From: Prevotella sp.
Lineage (GTDB): Bacteria; Bacteroidota; Bacteroidia; Bacteroidales; Bacteroidaceae
NCBI GenBank assembly: GCA_015060485.1
Contig: SUYI01000002.1
Location: forward strand, 1 to 64,000
DNA: 64,000 bases
Direction of reading: 5' to 3'
The notes beneath the pieces are model-generated. The model was not told the DNA's origin, ran no database searches, and saw nothing but the letters and a program-made list of their open reading frames with translations. Of the stretch, positions 27,089 to 36,031 are shown one piece after another (the first letter of the stretch is position 1; each line of letters starts with the position of its first letter). Position numbers and translations under genes: made by a program.

Positions 27089-28552
27089 ATGGGAAAGCTA
27101 ACTAACATTTTCAAGGATACGGCCATTTACGGTCTGTCGAGCATCATTGGCCGTTTTCTGAACTATCTGCTCGTGCCGCTCTATACGGCGCAGCTGTCAG
27201 CGGCCAGCGGCGGCTATGGCATCATCACCAACATCTATGCCTACGTGGCGCTGGTGCTGGTGTTGCTGACGTTCGGCATGGAGACCACCTATTTCCGTTT
27301 CACCAACAAGACGCACACCGACTCGCAGACCGTCTATGGCACTACGCTGATCATGGTGGGCTCGCTGTCGTTGCTATTCGCTGTGGTGGTGCTGCTGTTC
27401 CTGTCGCCCGTCAGCCAGCTGATGGGCTATGGCGAGCATCCTGACTATGTGGGTGTAATGGCGGTGACGGTAGCCATCGACGCCTTCCTGTGCATTCCCT
27501 TCGCCCATCTGCGCCAAGAGAAGAAGGCCGTGAAGTTTGCTGCCCTGAAACTGCTGAACATCGTTGTCAGCATCGTGTTGAACGTCATCTATTTCCACTA
27601 CATGGACGGCAAGGACGTGGGTTACGCCTTCTATATCAACCTGGTTTGTACGACGATGCTGGCCGTTTGCCTCGTGACGGAATATACAGGTTTCCGCTGG
27701 CGACTCGACACCAAGCTGTTGCGCTCGATGCTCAGCTACTCGTGGCCCATTCTGATTCTAGGCCTTGCAGGCATCTTGAACCAGACGGCCGACAAGATGC
27801 TGTTCCCCTACATCTATAAGGACAGCGACATGCTGACGCAGCTGGGCATCTATGGCGCCTGTTCGAAGATAGCGATGATTATGGCGATGATTACGCAGGC
27901 GTTCCGTTTTGCCTACGAGCCTATCGTCTTCGCTGGCGTCAAGGACAAGGACCAGCACGAGATGTACGCCAAGGCCATGAAGTATTTCATCATCTTCACG
28001 CTGCTGGCGTTCCTCATCGTGGTGGGTTATATGGACATCCTGAAATACATTGTCCGCAATCAGGACTACTGGGTGGGTCTGAAGGTCGTACCTATCGTGA
28101 TGGCCGCAGAGATTATGATGGGCATTTACTTCAACCTGTCGTTCTGGTATAAGGTGATTGACAAGACCATCTGGGGAGCCATCTTCTCGGGCATTGGCTG
28201 TGCGGTGCTGCTGGTGGTCAATGTCGTCTTCGTGCCCCGCTACGGCTATATGGCTTGTGCGTGGGGAGGATTCGCCGGATATGGTGTGGCGATGCTCATT
28301 TCCTATTTCGTAGGGCAGAAGTACTATCCCATCAACTATCCGCTGAAGGAAATAACGCTCTACGTGGTGCTGGCGCTTGTGCTGTACGGCCTGATGTATG
28401 TGGCCAGCGACTGGCCCACGTTGCTCTCACTGGCGTTCAACACGCTGTTGCTCGTGGTGTTTGCAGCGGTGATCATCAAGCGCGACCTGCCGTTGGAGCA
28501 TCTGCCCTTCATCGGGCACCGTTTCCGTCGTCCCAAATATAAAGTACATTAA
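27089..28552 (+). CDS. Polysaccharide flippase-like membrane protein
   Basis: A 487-aa polytopic inner-membrane protein of the MOP/Wzx-type oligosaccharide flippase superfamily. The N-terminus FKDTAIYGLSSIIGRFLNYL and VPLYTAQLSAASGGYGIITN matches the conserved first two helices of this group. About 14 hydrophobic helices are visible. It is expected to flip lipid-linked glycans across the inner membrane, but there are no glycosyltransferases nearby, so the substrate cannot be named. It stands between the SpmAB-like gene and the S46 peptidase gene on the same strand with gaps of 43 and 12 bp, so co-transcription is likely. Confidence 0.85.
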   Translation: MGKLTNIFKDTAIYGLSSIIGRFLNYLLVPLYTAQLSAASGGYGIITNIYAYVALVLVLLTFGMETTYFRFTNKTHTDSQTVYGTTLIMVGSLSLLFAVVVLLFLSPVSQLMGYGEHPDYVGVMAVTVAIDAFLCIPFAHLRQEKKAVKFAALKLLNIVVSIVLNVIYFHYMDGKDVGYAFYINLVCTTMLAVCLVTEYTGFRWRLDTKLLRSMLSYSWPILILGLAGILNQTADKMLFPYIYKDSDMLTQLGIYGACSKIAMIMAMITQAFRFAYEPIVFAGVKDKDQHEMYAKAMKYFIIFTLLAFLIVVGYMDILKYIVRNQDYWVGLKVVPIVMAAEIMMGIYFNLSFWYKVIDKTIWGAIFSGIGCAVLLVVNVVFVPRYGYMACAWGGFAGYGVAMLISYFVGQKYYPINYPLKEITLYVVLALVLYGLMYVASDWPTLLSLAFNTLLLVVFAAVIIKRDLPLEHLPFIGHRFRRPKYKVH

Positions 28553-28564
28553 AAATAGAATCAT

Positions 28565-30685
28565 ATGAAGAAAATCCTAGTATCACTAGTGTGTCTAGTA
28601 TCCTTAGTAAATGTGGCACGTGCCGACGAGGGCATGTGGACACTGTACAATCTGCCTACTGCCGTCTACGACCAGATGAAGCAGTATGGTTTCGAGTTAC
28701 CCATGGAGCAGCTCTACCAGAGCGACAACGCGGTGAAGAATGCCGTTGTCAACTTCGGCGGCTTCTGCACGGGAGTCGTCGTGTCGCCCGACGGACTGGT
28801 GTTTACCAACCACCACTGTGGCTTTGACGCCATCCGCCAGCACTCTACCGTCGAGCACGACTACATGCTGAACGGCTTCATCTCGAAGTCCTACGAAGAG
28901 GAGTTGCCCAACGAAGACCTGTTCGTCAGTTTTATGGTTGACCAGAAGGACGTGACGGATCAGATTTTCCCCCACATCAAAGGTCTGTCGCTCATCAAGC
29001 AGGGCGAGTATGTGGACAGCGTGGAGAATGCCTGGCAGAAGGACATCCGCAAGCAGGACTCTACGCTGCGTGTGGAAGTAAAGCCTTTCTATGAGGGCAA
29101 CAAGTACTATATGACCACCTATCGCGACTTCGAGGACGTGCGCCTGGTGTTCGCCGTGCCCAAGTCGATGGGTAAGTATGGTGGCGAGACGGACAACTGG
29201 ATGTGGCCCCGTCAGACGTGCGACTACAGCGTGTTCCGCATCTATGCCGACCCCAAGACGAACGGTCCTGCCAAGTATTCGAAGGACAACGTGCCCTATC
29301 ACCCCACGTCATGGGCACCCGTCTCGATGCAGGGCTACAAGCCTGGCGACTTCTGTATGATTATGGGTTATCCGGGAAGCACGAGTCGCTATCTGTCGTC
29401 GTATGGCATTCAGGAGCGCCGTGATGCCATCAATGCCCCCCGTGTACAAGTTCGTGAGGTGAAGCAGGAGGTGATGTTGCGCCACATGCGTGCCTCAGAA
29501 GCCGTCCGTATCATGTACGAGTCGAAGTATGCCCGCTCGAGCAACTACTGGAAGAATTCCATTGGTATGAACAAATGTATCGACAGCATCGGACTCATCC
29601 AGCAGAAGCAGCAGTTCGAGGCCAGGATCCGTCAGTGGCTCGATACCACAACGGTCGTCAAGGGTTTTGCCCTTGACTTCGACAAATTGGCCAAACTTTA
29701 CGATAAGCGCATGAAGCTGACCCGTCTGCGTACCATTTTCCAGGAGACGTTCTTCACCTTCGATGACGAAGTGACGAAGCGCGCCTGGCGTAGCAGCTGG
29801 GGCATGAGGGTGCTTGGTCCGAAGGACAAGCCCAAGAAGCAGTATTACCTGTTCGACGACAATAGCAAGGAGTGGGACAAAGCCACCGACTGCGAGCTGC
29901 TTAGCACGCTGATTCGCAACTACCGCCAGCAGGTCGACAAGGACTATCTGCCCGACTTCTACGAGACCATCGACCAGCAATTCGGTGGCGACTATACGGC
30001 CTACGTCAAAGCGCTGTATGATAAGTCGATACTGATGAAGAGCGGCAAGCCCATCTATTTCAACAAGAAGAGCTACAACAAGGACTTGGGCGTGAAATAC
30101 GGCATCTCAATCAGCGAGATTATGGCCAAGATCAACGCTGACCTGAGCGAGTTCAGGGATGATATTGCCGAGCAGGAGCGACTGTTGTGTGCTGCTGTGT
30201 TGCGCATGGAACAGGATATGCCCAACTATTCGGACGCCAACTTCACGTTGCGTATGACCTACGGACAGATTGGCGAGTACACGCTGGGCGGACGTCCTTC
30301 AGGCTATTACACCACAGCCCGTTCGTTGTGGGAGAAGATGCAGAAGGCCGACGAGAACTTCGAGTATTTCGCAGAGCCCGTGATGCACGAACTGCTCTCG
30401 AGCAAGGACTTCGGACCCTATGCCGACTCGCTGACGGGCACCATGCAGCTGTGCTTCCTGTCGAACAACGACATTACGGGAGGTAACTCCGGTTCACCCA
30501 TCTTTAATGGCAAGGGCGAACTTCTTGGGCTGGCCTTCGACGGCAACTGGGACAGCCTGTCCAGCGACATCTTCTTCGACCGTCAGTTGGCCCGTACCAT
30601 CAATGTCGACGTGCGCTACATGCTCTTCATGATGGACCGCTGGGGACACGCTGACCGCCTGCTCAAGGAAATCAACGCGAAGTAA
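28565..30685 (+). CDS. S46 family dipeptidyl-peptidase (DPP7 type)
   Basis: A secreted serine exopeptidase of 706 aa that removes N-terminal dipeptides in the periplasm. The signal peptide ends near ANVARA-type residues VNVARA (about 20). The catalytic His is in TNHHCG (His83 or His84) and the nucleophile Ser642 is in GGNSGSP. The residue 18 after the nucleophile is Gly660. In the characterised family this position is Gly in DPP7 (hydrophobic P1) and Arg in DPP11 (acidic P1), so DPP7-like specificity is expected. The signal peptide is encoded by a CTAGTATC-type repeat word. Convergent with the DEAD-box gene (22 bp apart). Confidence 0.93.
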   Translation: MKKILVSLVCLVSLVNVARADEGMWTLYNLPTAVYDQMKQYGFELPMEQLYQSDNAVKNAVVNFGGFCTGVVVSPDGLVFTNHHCGFDAIRQHSTVEHDYMLNGFISKSYEEELPNEDLFVSFMVDQKDVTDQIFPHIKGLSLIKQGEYVDSVENAWQKDIRKQDSTLRVEVKPFYEGNKYYMTTYRDFEDVRLVFAVPKSMGKYGGETDNWMWPRQTCDYSVFRIYADPKTNGPAKYSKDNVPYHPTSWAPVSMQGYKPGDFCMIMGYPGSTSRYLSSYGIQERRDAINAPRVQVREVKQEVMLRHMRASEAVRIMYESKYARSSNYWKNSIGMNKCIDSIGLIQQKQQFEARIRQWLDTTTVVKGFALDFDKLAKLYDKRMKLTRLRTIFQETFFTFDDEVTKRAWRSSWGMRVLGPKDKPKKQYYLFDDNSKEWDKATDCELLSTLIRNYRQQVDKDYLPDFYETIDQQFGGDYTAYVKALYDKSILMKSGKPIYFNKKSYNKDLGVKYGISISEIMAKINADLSEFRDDIAEQERLLCAAVLRMEQDMPNYSDANFTLRMTYGQIGEYTLGGRPSGYYTTARSLWEKMQKADENFEYFAEPVMHELLSSKDFGPYADSLTGTMQLCFLSNNDITGGNSGSPIFNGKGELLGLAFDGNWDSLSSDIFFDRQLARTINVDVRYMLFMMDRWGHADRLLKEINAK
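28574..28611. repeat. CTAGTATC word encoding the S46 signal peptide
   Basis: Loose repeats of CTAGT (CCTAGTATCACTAGTG, then TCTAGTATCCTTAG) make up the hydrophobic core VSLVCLVSLVN. Confidence 0.55.
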
Positions 30686-30707
30686 AAAGGAACTAAACAA
30701 CGTTGTT

Positions 30708-32582
30708 TTATTTCTTCTTGCGGGGTTTGCGAATGGCCCAGCCTTCCTCGCTGAAATCGGGGATTTCGCCCTTCAGGAACTGCATCCAGTCGTCCTTCTT
30801 GTAGATTCGGACGTCGTTTCCCTTAGTAGGGCGGGTAGGTTTGGTAGGTTTGTTAGGGCGGGTAGGTTTTGTAGGTTTGTTAGGTCGCGTAGGTTTTGTA
30901 GGGCGGGTAGGTTTGGTCTCTGCGGCATCGTTGCAACGCACCTCGCGACTCTTGTAGCGCTGGCCGTTGACGTATTTGATGACGCGCTCGGCATCCTCCT
31001 CAGGTACTTCGAAATAGCTGATGGTCTGTAGCAGGTCGATGTGGCCCACTTCCACGTGTCCGCGTACGTTCTTATTGAGAAACTGCATCAGCTCGCCAGG
31101 ATAGAAACCGTCCTTCTTGCCCAGATTGATGAACAATTTGCGATAGCCTGCAGAGGCATTAAACGACTGACCTTTCTCACGTTTGCCTCGTTCTTTGCGT
31201 TCCTTTCCGTCTTCTTTCCTTTTGGTGCTGACAGGTTCAATCTCAGGTGCATCAGCATAGTAAGCCAGGAACTTGCCAAACTCCAGCGAGACAATCTTTT
31301 TGATCAGGTCGTCTTTGTCGATATATTCGAAATAGCGGCTGATGTCCTGCATAAAGGGGGCAATCTGCTCCTCGTCGACGTCGCTCTTCACAATCTGGTC
31401 CATCACCTTGTAGAGCTGTTTCTTGCAGATTTCCTCCGCCGAGGGAATGGTGCCTTGCTCGAACTGCTTGCCAATCTCCTTCTCGATGTTGCGGATCTTA
31501 TGCTTTTCGCGCGAGTGGACAATACTCAGCGACGTGCCCTTCTTGCCTGCACGACCCGTACGGCCTGAGCGATGGGTGTAGTTCTCAATGTCGTCGGGAA
31601 GACCGTAGTTGATGACGTGCGTCAGGTCGTCGACGTCCAATCCGCGTGCTGCCACATCTGTGGCCACCAGCAACTGTACGGTGTGCTGACGGAACTTCTG
31701 CATCGTCAGGTCGCGCTGTTGTTGCGAGAGGTCTCCGTGTAGCGACTCCGCATTATAGCCATCGCGTATCAGTTTGTCGGCCACCTCCTGTGTCTCCAGC
31801 TTTGTGCGACAGAAGATGATGGCGAAGATGCGTGGGTAATAGTCTACCAGTCGCTTCAGCGCCAGGTACTTGTCCTTGGCGTTCACCATGTAGTAGATAT
31901 GGTTTACGTGCTCGGCTCCTTCATTGCGCGAACCCACCACAATCTCCTTGTAGTCGTGCAGGTAGCCCTTGGCAATACGCTCTATCTCCTTGCTCATCGT
32001 AGCAGAGAAGAGTAGGGTGTTGCGGTCTTCAGGCACACTCTCGAGTATCGCGTCGATGCTCTCCTGGAAGCCCATGTTCAGCATCTCGTCAGCCTCGTCG
32101 AGCACCACATTACGAATGTCGTCCAACTGAGCGACACCGCGTTTCATCAGGTCGATAAGTCGGCCTGGAGTCGCCACAATGATTTGTACGCCTTTCCGCA
32201 AGGCACGAATCTGCTGCTCAATGCTGGCGCCACCATAGACGGCCTCGATATGGATGCCGTCCATGTATTTGGCAAAGTCGCGCATGTCGTCGGCAATCTG
32301 CAGGCAGAGCTCGCGGGTAGGAGCAAGAATCAGGGCATGGGGGAGTCCCCGACCAATCTCGCCCAATTGTGGACGAGGCTTAGAGGCTACCCGTTGCAAT
32401 ACGGGAATACCGAATGCTGCGGTCTTGCCTGTACCCGTCTGAGCCAGCGCAATGACGTCGTTACGATTTCCCAGCAGGTAGGGGATCACCTCTTCCTGCA
32501 CAGGCATGGGTTGCACGAACCCCATCTCTTCGATGGCTTTGCGAATCTCTTCGCAGACGCCAAGTTCTTCAAATGTTTTCAA
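30708..32582 (-). CDS. DEAD-box RNA helicase with repeat-rich C-terminal tail
   Basis: A 624-aa ATP-dependent RNA helicase. Motifs in order: Q-motif region GFVQPMPVQE, AQTGTGKT (I), PTRELCLQ (Ia), TPGRLIDL (Ib), DEADEM (II), SAT (III), and HRSGRTGRAG (VI). After the core (about 1-370) come a dimerisation-like helical region and a DbpA/CsdA-type RNA-binding domain (about 470-550). At about 557-586 is a stretch of KPTRP/NKPTKP units encoded by a GTAGGT-type repeat, giving a strongly basic tail. RNA folding, ribosome assembly or cold adaptation are the usual roles. It ends the tkt-kinase-helicase run, 14 bp after the kinase gene. Confidence 0.93.
   Translation of the reverse strand: MKTFEELGVCEEIRKAIEEMGFVQPMPVQEEVIPYLLGNRNDVIALAQTGTGKTAAFGIPVLQRVASKPRPQLGEIGRGLPHALILAPTRELCLQIADDMRDFAKYMDGIHIEAVYGGASIEQQIRALRKGVQIIVATPGRLIDLMKRGVAQLDDIRNVVLDEADEMLNMGFQESIDAILESVPEDRNTLLFSATMSKEIERIAKGYLHDYKEIVVGSRNEGAEHVNHIYYMVNAKDKYLALKRLVDYYPRIFAIIFCRTKLETQEVADKLIRDGYNAESLHGDLSQQQRDLTMQKFRQHTVQLLVATDVAARGLDVDDLTHVINYGLPDDIENYTHRSGRTGRAGKKGTSLSIVHSREKHKIRNIEKEIGKQFEQGTIPSAEEICKKQLYKVMDQIVKSDVDEEQIAPFMQDISRYFEYIDKDDLIKKIVSLEFGKFLAYYADAPEIEPVSTKRKEDGKERKERGKREKGQSFNASAGYRKLFINLGKKDGFYPGELMQFLNKNVRGHVEVGHIDLLQTISYFEVPEEDAERVIKYVNGQRYKSREVRCNDAAETKPTRPTKPTRPNKPTKPTRPNKPTKPTRPTKGNDVRIYKKDDWMQFLKGEIPDFSEEGWAIRKPRKKK
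30826..30914. repeat. GTAGGT / GGGCGGGTAG repeat inside the helicase gene
   Basis: About eleven units of GGTAGGTTTKGTAGG type, in frame, encoding alternating TKPTRP and NKPTKP. Same word as 25611 and 27046. Confidence 0.8.
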
Positions 32583-32596
32583 ATGAGTAATGTTTT

Positions 32597-34072
32597 TTAT
32601 TTGATAAGTTGATTCACAGCATTTCGCCAGCCTTCATAGAGGCGAGTGGTGAGAGGTGAATGATGAGAAGTCGGTTGGTAGACTTGTGTCACCTTGCGGA
32701 AGCCAACGACCTCGTCGAAACTCTTCCACAGTCCACGGGCAAAGCCGTTCATGATGACGGCTCCGAGGGCTGAGGCGTCGTCGACCTCTGTGCACACCAC
32801 AGGCGTGTTAACCATATCAGCCTGGAACTGCATGAGGAACTGGTTCTTCGTAGGTCCGCCATCAGCAGCAATCTCTTTCAGTCGTCCTCCCGTAGCACGA
32901 GCCATCACGTCGACCAAATCCTTAATCTGATAGGCGATTGACTCGAGGGCGGCGCGCAGGAAATGGGCCTTCGTCGTAGCGAAGGTCAGTCCGAAGACAG
33001 CACCCTTCACGTCGCTCTGCCACCAGGGAGCACCCAGTCCGGAGAAGGCAGGAACGATATAGACACCGCCATTATCCTCCACACTCGTTGCCAATGCTTC
33101 CATCTCCGAGGGCTTGCCAATGAGTTGCAGCTGGTCGCAGATCCACTTCAGCGTAGCGCCCGTGCTATAGATGTTACCCTCGAAACCATACCACGTTTTT
33201 CCTAAGGCTGAGAAGCCAACACTGGTCACAAGGCCTTGGGGTGCGGCTTTCGGCTCTTCACCGATATTGACCATCACGCTCGATCCTGTGCCGTAAGTCA
33301 CCTTGCCCGAGCCCGGCTCGAAGCACATTTGACCAACAAGTGCTCCGTGGGAGTCACCCAATACACCGGCAATTTGGATAGGCTTTTCAAACAAACCCTC
33401 GCAGGTGGTCTCGCCATAGATGGCGTCGCAGGCTTTGACCTCAGGCATCATCGAACGGGGAATGTCGAAGAGTGCCAGCAGGTCGTCGTCCCAGTCGAGC
33501 GTGTGGATATTGAACAGCATAGTGCGCGAGGCGTTGGTCGTATCTGTGGCAAAGGTCTTTCCGCTCGTCAGCTTCCACACCAGCCATGTGTCGATGGTAC
33601 CCATCAGCAGTTCACCCCGTGAACATAATTCACGGGCACCCGCTGTGTTGTCGAGCAGCCATTTGATGCCTGAAGCCGAGAAGTTGGGGTCGATGAGCAG
33701 GCCGCTCTTCGCCATCACCATATCAGCCTTTCCGTCAGCCCGAAGCTGACGGCATAGTTCTGCGCCTCGCGTATCCTGCCACACTACGGCCTTGGCAATG
33801 GGCTTGCCCGTTGTCTTGTTCCATACGACAGCCGTCTCACGCTGGTTGGTAATGGCAATACTATAGGCAGCTTCTTCTTGAAGAGGAAGCTGGTGGATGG
33901 CCTCTATCATATTCTGATAGATTTCCTCAGCGTCGTGCTCTACCCAGCCGGTTTGGGGGTAATATTGTTTGTGGTCTACGTTGGTACGGGCCACTACTTT
34001 ACACTGTTCGTCAAAAAGCAAAGCCTTTGTCGACGACGTGCTCTGGTCTATAGCGATGATTCGTTGCGCCAT
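32597..34072 (-). CDS. glpK: Glycerol kinase-like FGGY carbohydrate kinase
   Basis: A 491-aa FGGY-family kinase of two actin-like domains. The N-terminal phosphate loop is AIDQSTSSTKALLFD. GSGKVTYGTGSSVMVNIG and AFSGLGAPWWQSDVKG match glycerol kinase consensus well, so glycerol to glycerol-3-phosphate is the best call. However, its place next to split transketolase genes leaves other polyols or ketoses possible. Residues about 468-477 (PTSHHSPLTT) are a CTCACCT-type repeat insert near the C-terminus. It lies 28 bp after the transketolase C-terminal gene, a gap largely filled by a repeat, and 14 bp before the helicase gene. Confidence 0.82.
   Translation of the reverse strand: MAQRIIAIDQSTSSTKALLFDEQCKVVARTNVDHKQYYPQTGWVEHDAEEIYQNMIEAIHQLPLQEEAAYSIAITNQRETAVVWNKTTGKPIAKAVVWQDTRGAELCRQLRADGKADMVMAKSGLLIDPNFSASGIKWLLDNTAGARELCSRGELLMGTIDTWLVWKLTSGKTFATDTTNASRTMLFNIHTLDWDDDLLALFDIPRSMMPEVKACDAIYGETTCEGLFEKPIQIAGVLGDSHGALVGQMCFEPGSGKVTYGTGSSVMVNIGEEPKAAPQGLVTSVGFSALGKTWYGFEGNIYSTGATLKWICDQLQLIGKPSEMEALATSVEDNGGVYIVPAFSGLGAPWWQSDVKGAVFGLTFATTKAHFLRAALESIAYQIKDLVDVMARATGGRLKEIAADGGPTKNQFLMQFQADMVNTPVVCTEVDDASALGAVIMNGFARGLWKSFDEVVGFRKVTQVYQPTSHHSPLTTRLYEGWRNAVNQLIK
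32642..32670. repeat. CTCACCT-type word inside the kinase gene
   Basis: GAGTGGTGAGAGGTGAATGA on the plus strand is the complement of the CTCACC word at 1697. It is in frame and encodes SHHSPLTT. Confidence 0.6.
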
Positions 34073-34074
34073 GT

Positions 34075-34112
34075 CTCATTTCTCATTTCTTTCATTTCTT
34101 TCATTTCTCATT
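34075..34112. repeat. CATTTCTTT word at the transketolase-kinase junction
   Basis: Tandem CATTTCTTTCATTTCTTT units, the complement of the GAAATGAAAG word. They supply the last codons and stop of the transketolase C-terminal gene and the spacer before the kinase ATG. Confidence 0.75.
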
Positions 34113-35030
34113 TAGAAAGCTGGTCACAGCTTTCACCACGCCTTCCGCATCCATTCCGTAGTGGTGGAATATCTCGGTATTCGTGCCATGAACGACGTTC
34201 TCGTCAGGAATACCAATGATACGCACAGGAACGGGATTCTCAGAGAGCGTCTCGCAAACCATAGCGCCCAAGCCACCAAACTTCGAATGTTCCTCAACGG
34301 TAACGATACGTCCCGTTTCCTTAGCGGCTTTCTTGATAGCCTCTTCGTCGAAGGGCTTGATCCACGAGCAGTCGAGCACACGGGCAGAAATGCCTTTCTC
34401 CTTCAGTTGCAAACCTGCCTGCCAAGCGTGATAGACGGTTTCGCCAGCAGCAACAATAGTCACTTCTGTACCATCGAGAATCTGAATGGCCTTGCCAGGC
34501 ACGACCTCGAAATTGTCGTCAGCATAGACATCAGGTACGGCAGCACGACCTACACGAACGTAGCAGGGCTTGTCGTAGTCGACAAGCAGCTTCACCAGTT
34601 TCTTGGTAAAGCGCCAGTCGCTGGGCAGACAAACGGTCATACCAGGGAAGGTGCGCAGAGCGGCAATATCGTGCAGAGAGTGGTGGGTTGCGCCAAGGGC
34701 ACCATAGGCTACACCGCCCGATACGCCCAAGATGGTAACAGGATTCTCAGAATAGGCAAGGTCTACCTTTACCTGTTCCAGTGAACGTGCCACATAGAAG
34801 CAGGCGGGTCCACAGCAGAACACCTTCTTGCCCGAATGAGCCAAACCAGCCGAGATTCCCACTGCATCCTGCTCAGCGATACCGCACTCCACGAACTGCT
34901 TAGGCAGCGCGTTGGCATAGTCGCCTAACGTCACAGAACCACGAGCATCGGTGGTTACGGCAATAATATCTTTGTCCTCACGTGCCAGTTCCAGCAACGT
35001 GTCAGTAAATTGTTTTCTACATGCAATCAT
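34101..35030 (-). CDS. Transketolase, C-terminal subunit
   Basis: 309 aa covering the pyrimidine-binding and C-terminal domains of transketolase (DxS-like pyrimidine domain with ECGIAEQDAVGISAGLAHSG, then VTVEEHSKFGGLGAMVCE in the C-terminal domain). It needs the separate N-terminal subunit encoded directly upstream (14 bp gap) to form an active ThDP enzyme that moves two-carbon ketol units in the pentose phosphate pathway. The last residues NEK and the stop come from a repeat word. Split transketolases are well known in bacteria and archaea. A role with a particular sugar-phosphate from the neighbouring kinase is only a guess. Confidence 0.93.
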   Translation of the reverse strand: MIACRKQFTDTLLELAREDKDIIAVTTDARGSVTLGDYANALPKQFVECGIAEQDAVGISAGLAHSGKKVFCCGPACFYVARSLEQVKVDLAYSENPVTILGVSGGVAYGALGATHHSLHDIAALRTFPGMTVCLPSDWRFTKKLVKLLVDYDKPCYVRVGRAAVPDVYADDNFEVVPGKAIQILDGTEVTIVAAGETVYHAWQAGLQLKEKGISARVLDCSWIKPFDEEAIKKAAKETGRIVTVEEHSKFGGLGAMVCETLSENPVPVRIIGIPDENVVHGTNTEIFHHYGMDAEGVVKAVTSFLNEK

Positions 35031-35035
35031 ATTGG

Positions 35036-35068
35036 GTTTAGTGTTTAGAGTTTAGTGTTTAGAGATAG
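35036..35068. repeat. TTTAGTGTTTAGAG word between transketolase genes
   Basis: Tandem GTTTAGTGTTTAGAG units. They encode the last residues LSLNTKL of the N-terminal subunit and fill the gap to the next ATG. Confidence 0.6.
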
Positions 35069-35950
35069 TTTTTCAATTCGGTCGCTGATTTCAGCAACAG
35101 CGGCCTTGCACTGTTCTTCGTTCAACACACCATGATGCCACTTGGCGATACCTTCCATGAAGCTGACACCCTTGCCCTTCGTGGTGTTCGAGATGATCAG
35201 GTGAGGCTTGCCGTTTGTATAGTCGATAGCATCAAAGGTCTTCACGATGTCCTCCATCGAGTCGCCGTTCATCTCAACGACGTCCCAGCCAAAGGCACCC
35301 CAGCGCTTCTTGATGCTGTCAATGGGCATCACGTCCTCTGTATCGCCACTAATCTGCAGATGGTTGCGGTCGATGATAGCTACCAGGTTATCCAGCTGAT
35401 ACTTGTTACCAGCCATAGCAGCCTCGTAGATAGAACCCTCGCCCTGCTCGCCATCGCCCATCAACACAAAGGTGCGGTAGGTGGGGGTAGGTGAAGTAGG
35501 GGTGGTAGGGTTGAGATAGGCATTACGGTTCATCTTCTCGGCAATGGCCATGCCCACACCGATGCTCAGTCCGTGTCCCAGTGCACCAGAGTTCACTTCA
35601 ATGCCTGGTACCTCGATAGTAGGATGACCGCTCAGAATGCTACCAAACTTACCCAATGTGTCGAGTACTTCAGGTGCGAGAAACCCCTTGGCCTCCAGCG
35701 TCACGTAGAGTGCCTCTACACAGTGACCTTTTGACAGCACGAAGCGGTCTCTATCAGCTGCCATAATGTTCCCCTCGCCCCTTGGAGTGGGGTTAGGGGT
35801 AAGGCCTTTCATCACATGGAAATACAGTGCCGTCATGACGTTCAGGCACGACAGGTCGCCACCAATGTGGCCTGCCTTGGCGGCATATACCACCTCAACA
35901 AGGCGCTTACGGTTCTTCTCCGCAAGCAATTCCAATTCTTTTACGCTCAT
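35045..35950 (-). CDS. Transketolase, N-terminal (ThDP pyrophosphate-binding) subunit
   Basis: 301 aa with the ThDP/Mg2+-binding GDGEQGEGSIYEAAM...N motif (about 167-190) and the conserved GHIGGDLSCLNV and SKGHCVEALY segments. It pairs with the C-terminal subunit encoded 14 bp downstream. Two in-frame repeat inserts are present: LTPNPTPRGEG at about 49-63, between KG and MAADRDRF, and NPTTPTSPTPTY at about 144-159, just before the FVLMGDGEQ motif. Both lie in loops beside highly conserved segments, which shows how closely such words can approach an active site. It is the first gene of the tkt-kinase-helicase run. Confidence 0.93.
   Translation of the reverse strand: MSVKELELLAEKNRKRLVEVVYAAKAGHIGGDLSCLNVMTALYFHVMKGLTPNPTPRGEGNIMAADRDRFVLSKGHCVEALYVTLEAKGFLAPEVLDTLGKFGSILSGHPTIEVPGIEVNSGALGHGLSIGVGMAIAEKMNRNAYLNPTTPTSPTPTYRTFVLMGDGEQGEGSIYEAAMAGNKYQLDNLVAIIDRNHLQISGDTEDVMPIDSIKKRWGAFGWDVVEMNGDSMEDIVKTFDAIDYTNGKPHLIISNTTKGKGVSFMEGIAKWHHGVLNEEQCKAAVAEISDRIEKLSLNTKL
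35474..35520. repeat. GTAGGTG / ACCTAC word inside the transketolase N gene
   Basis: Loose GGTAGGKG units, in frame on the minus strand, encoding NPTTPTSPTPTY. Confidence 0.7.
35762..35806. repeat. GC-rich hairpin word inside the transketolase N gene
   Basis: CCCCTCGCCCC / GGGGTTAGGGG word, in frame on the minus strand, encoding GLTPNPTPRGEGN. Same peptide family as TPDPSPNGEG in the ATPase. Confidence 0.75.
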
Positions 35951-36031
35951 AATCTTTAAGTATATACTTTTATATTAAAGATGTACGAGCGTGCGATTTG
36001 TCATCAGTCTACGACAAAAAACATCTCCGCC

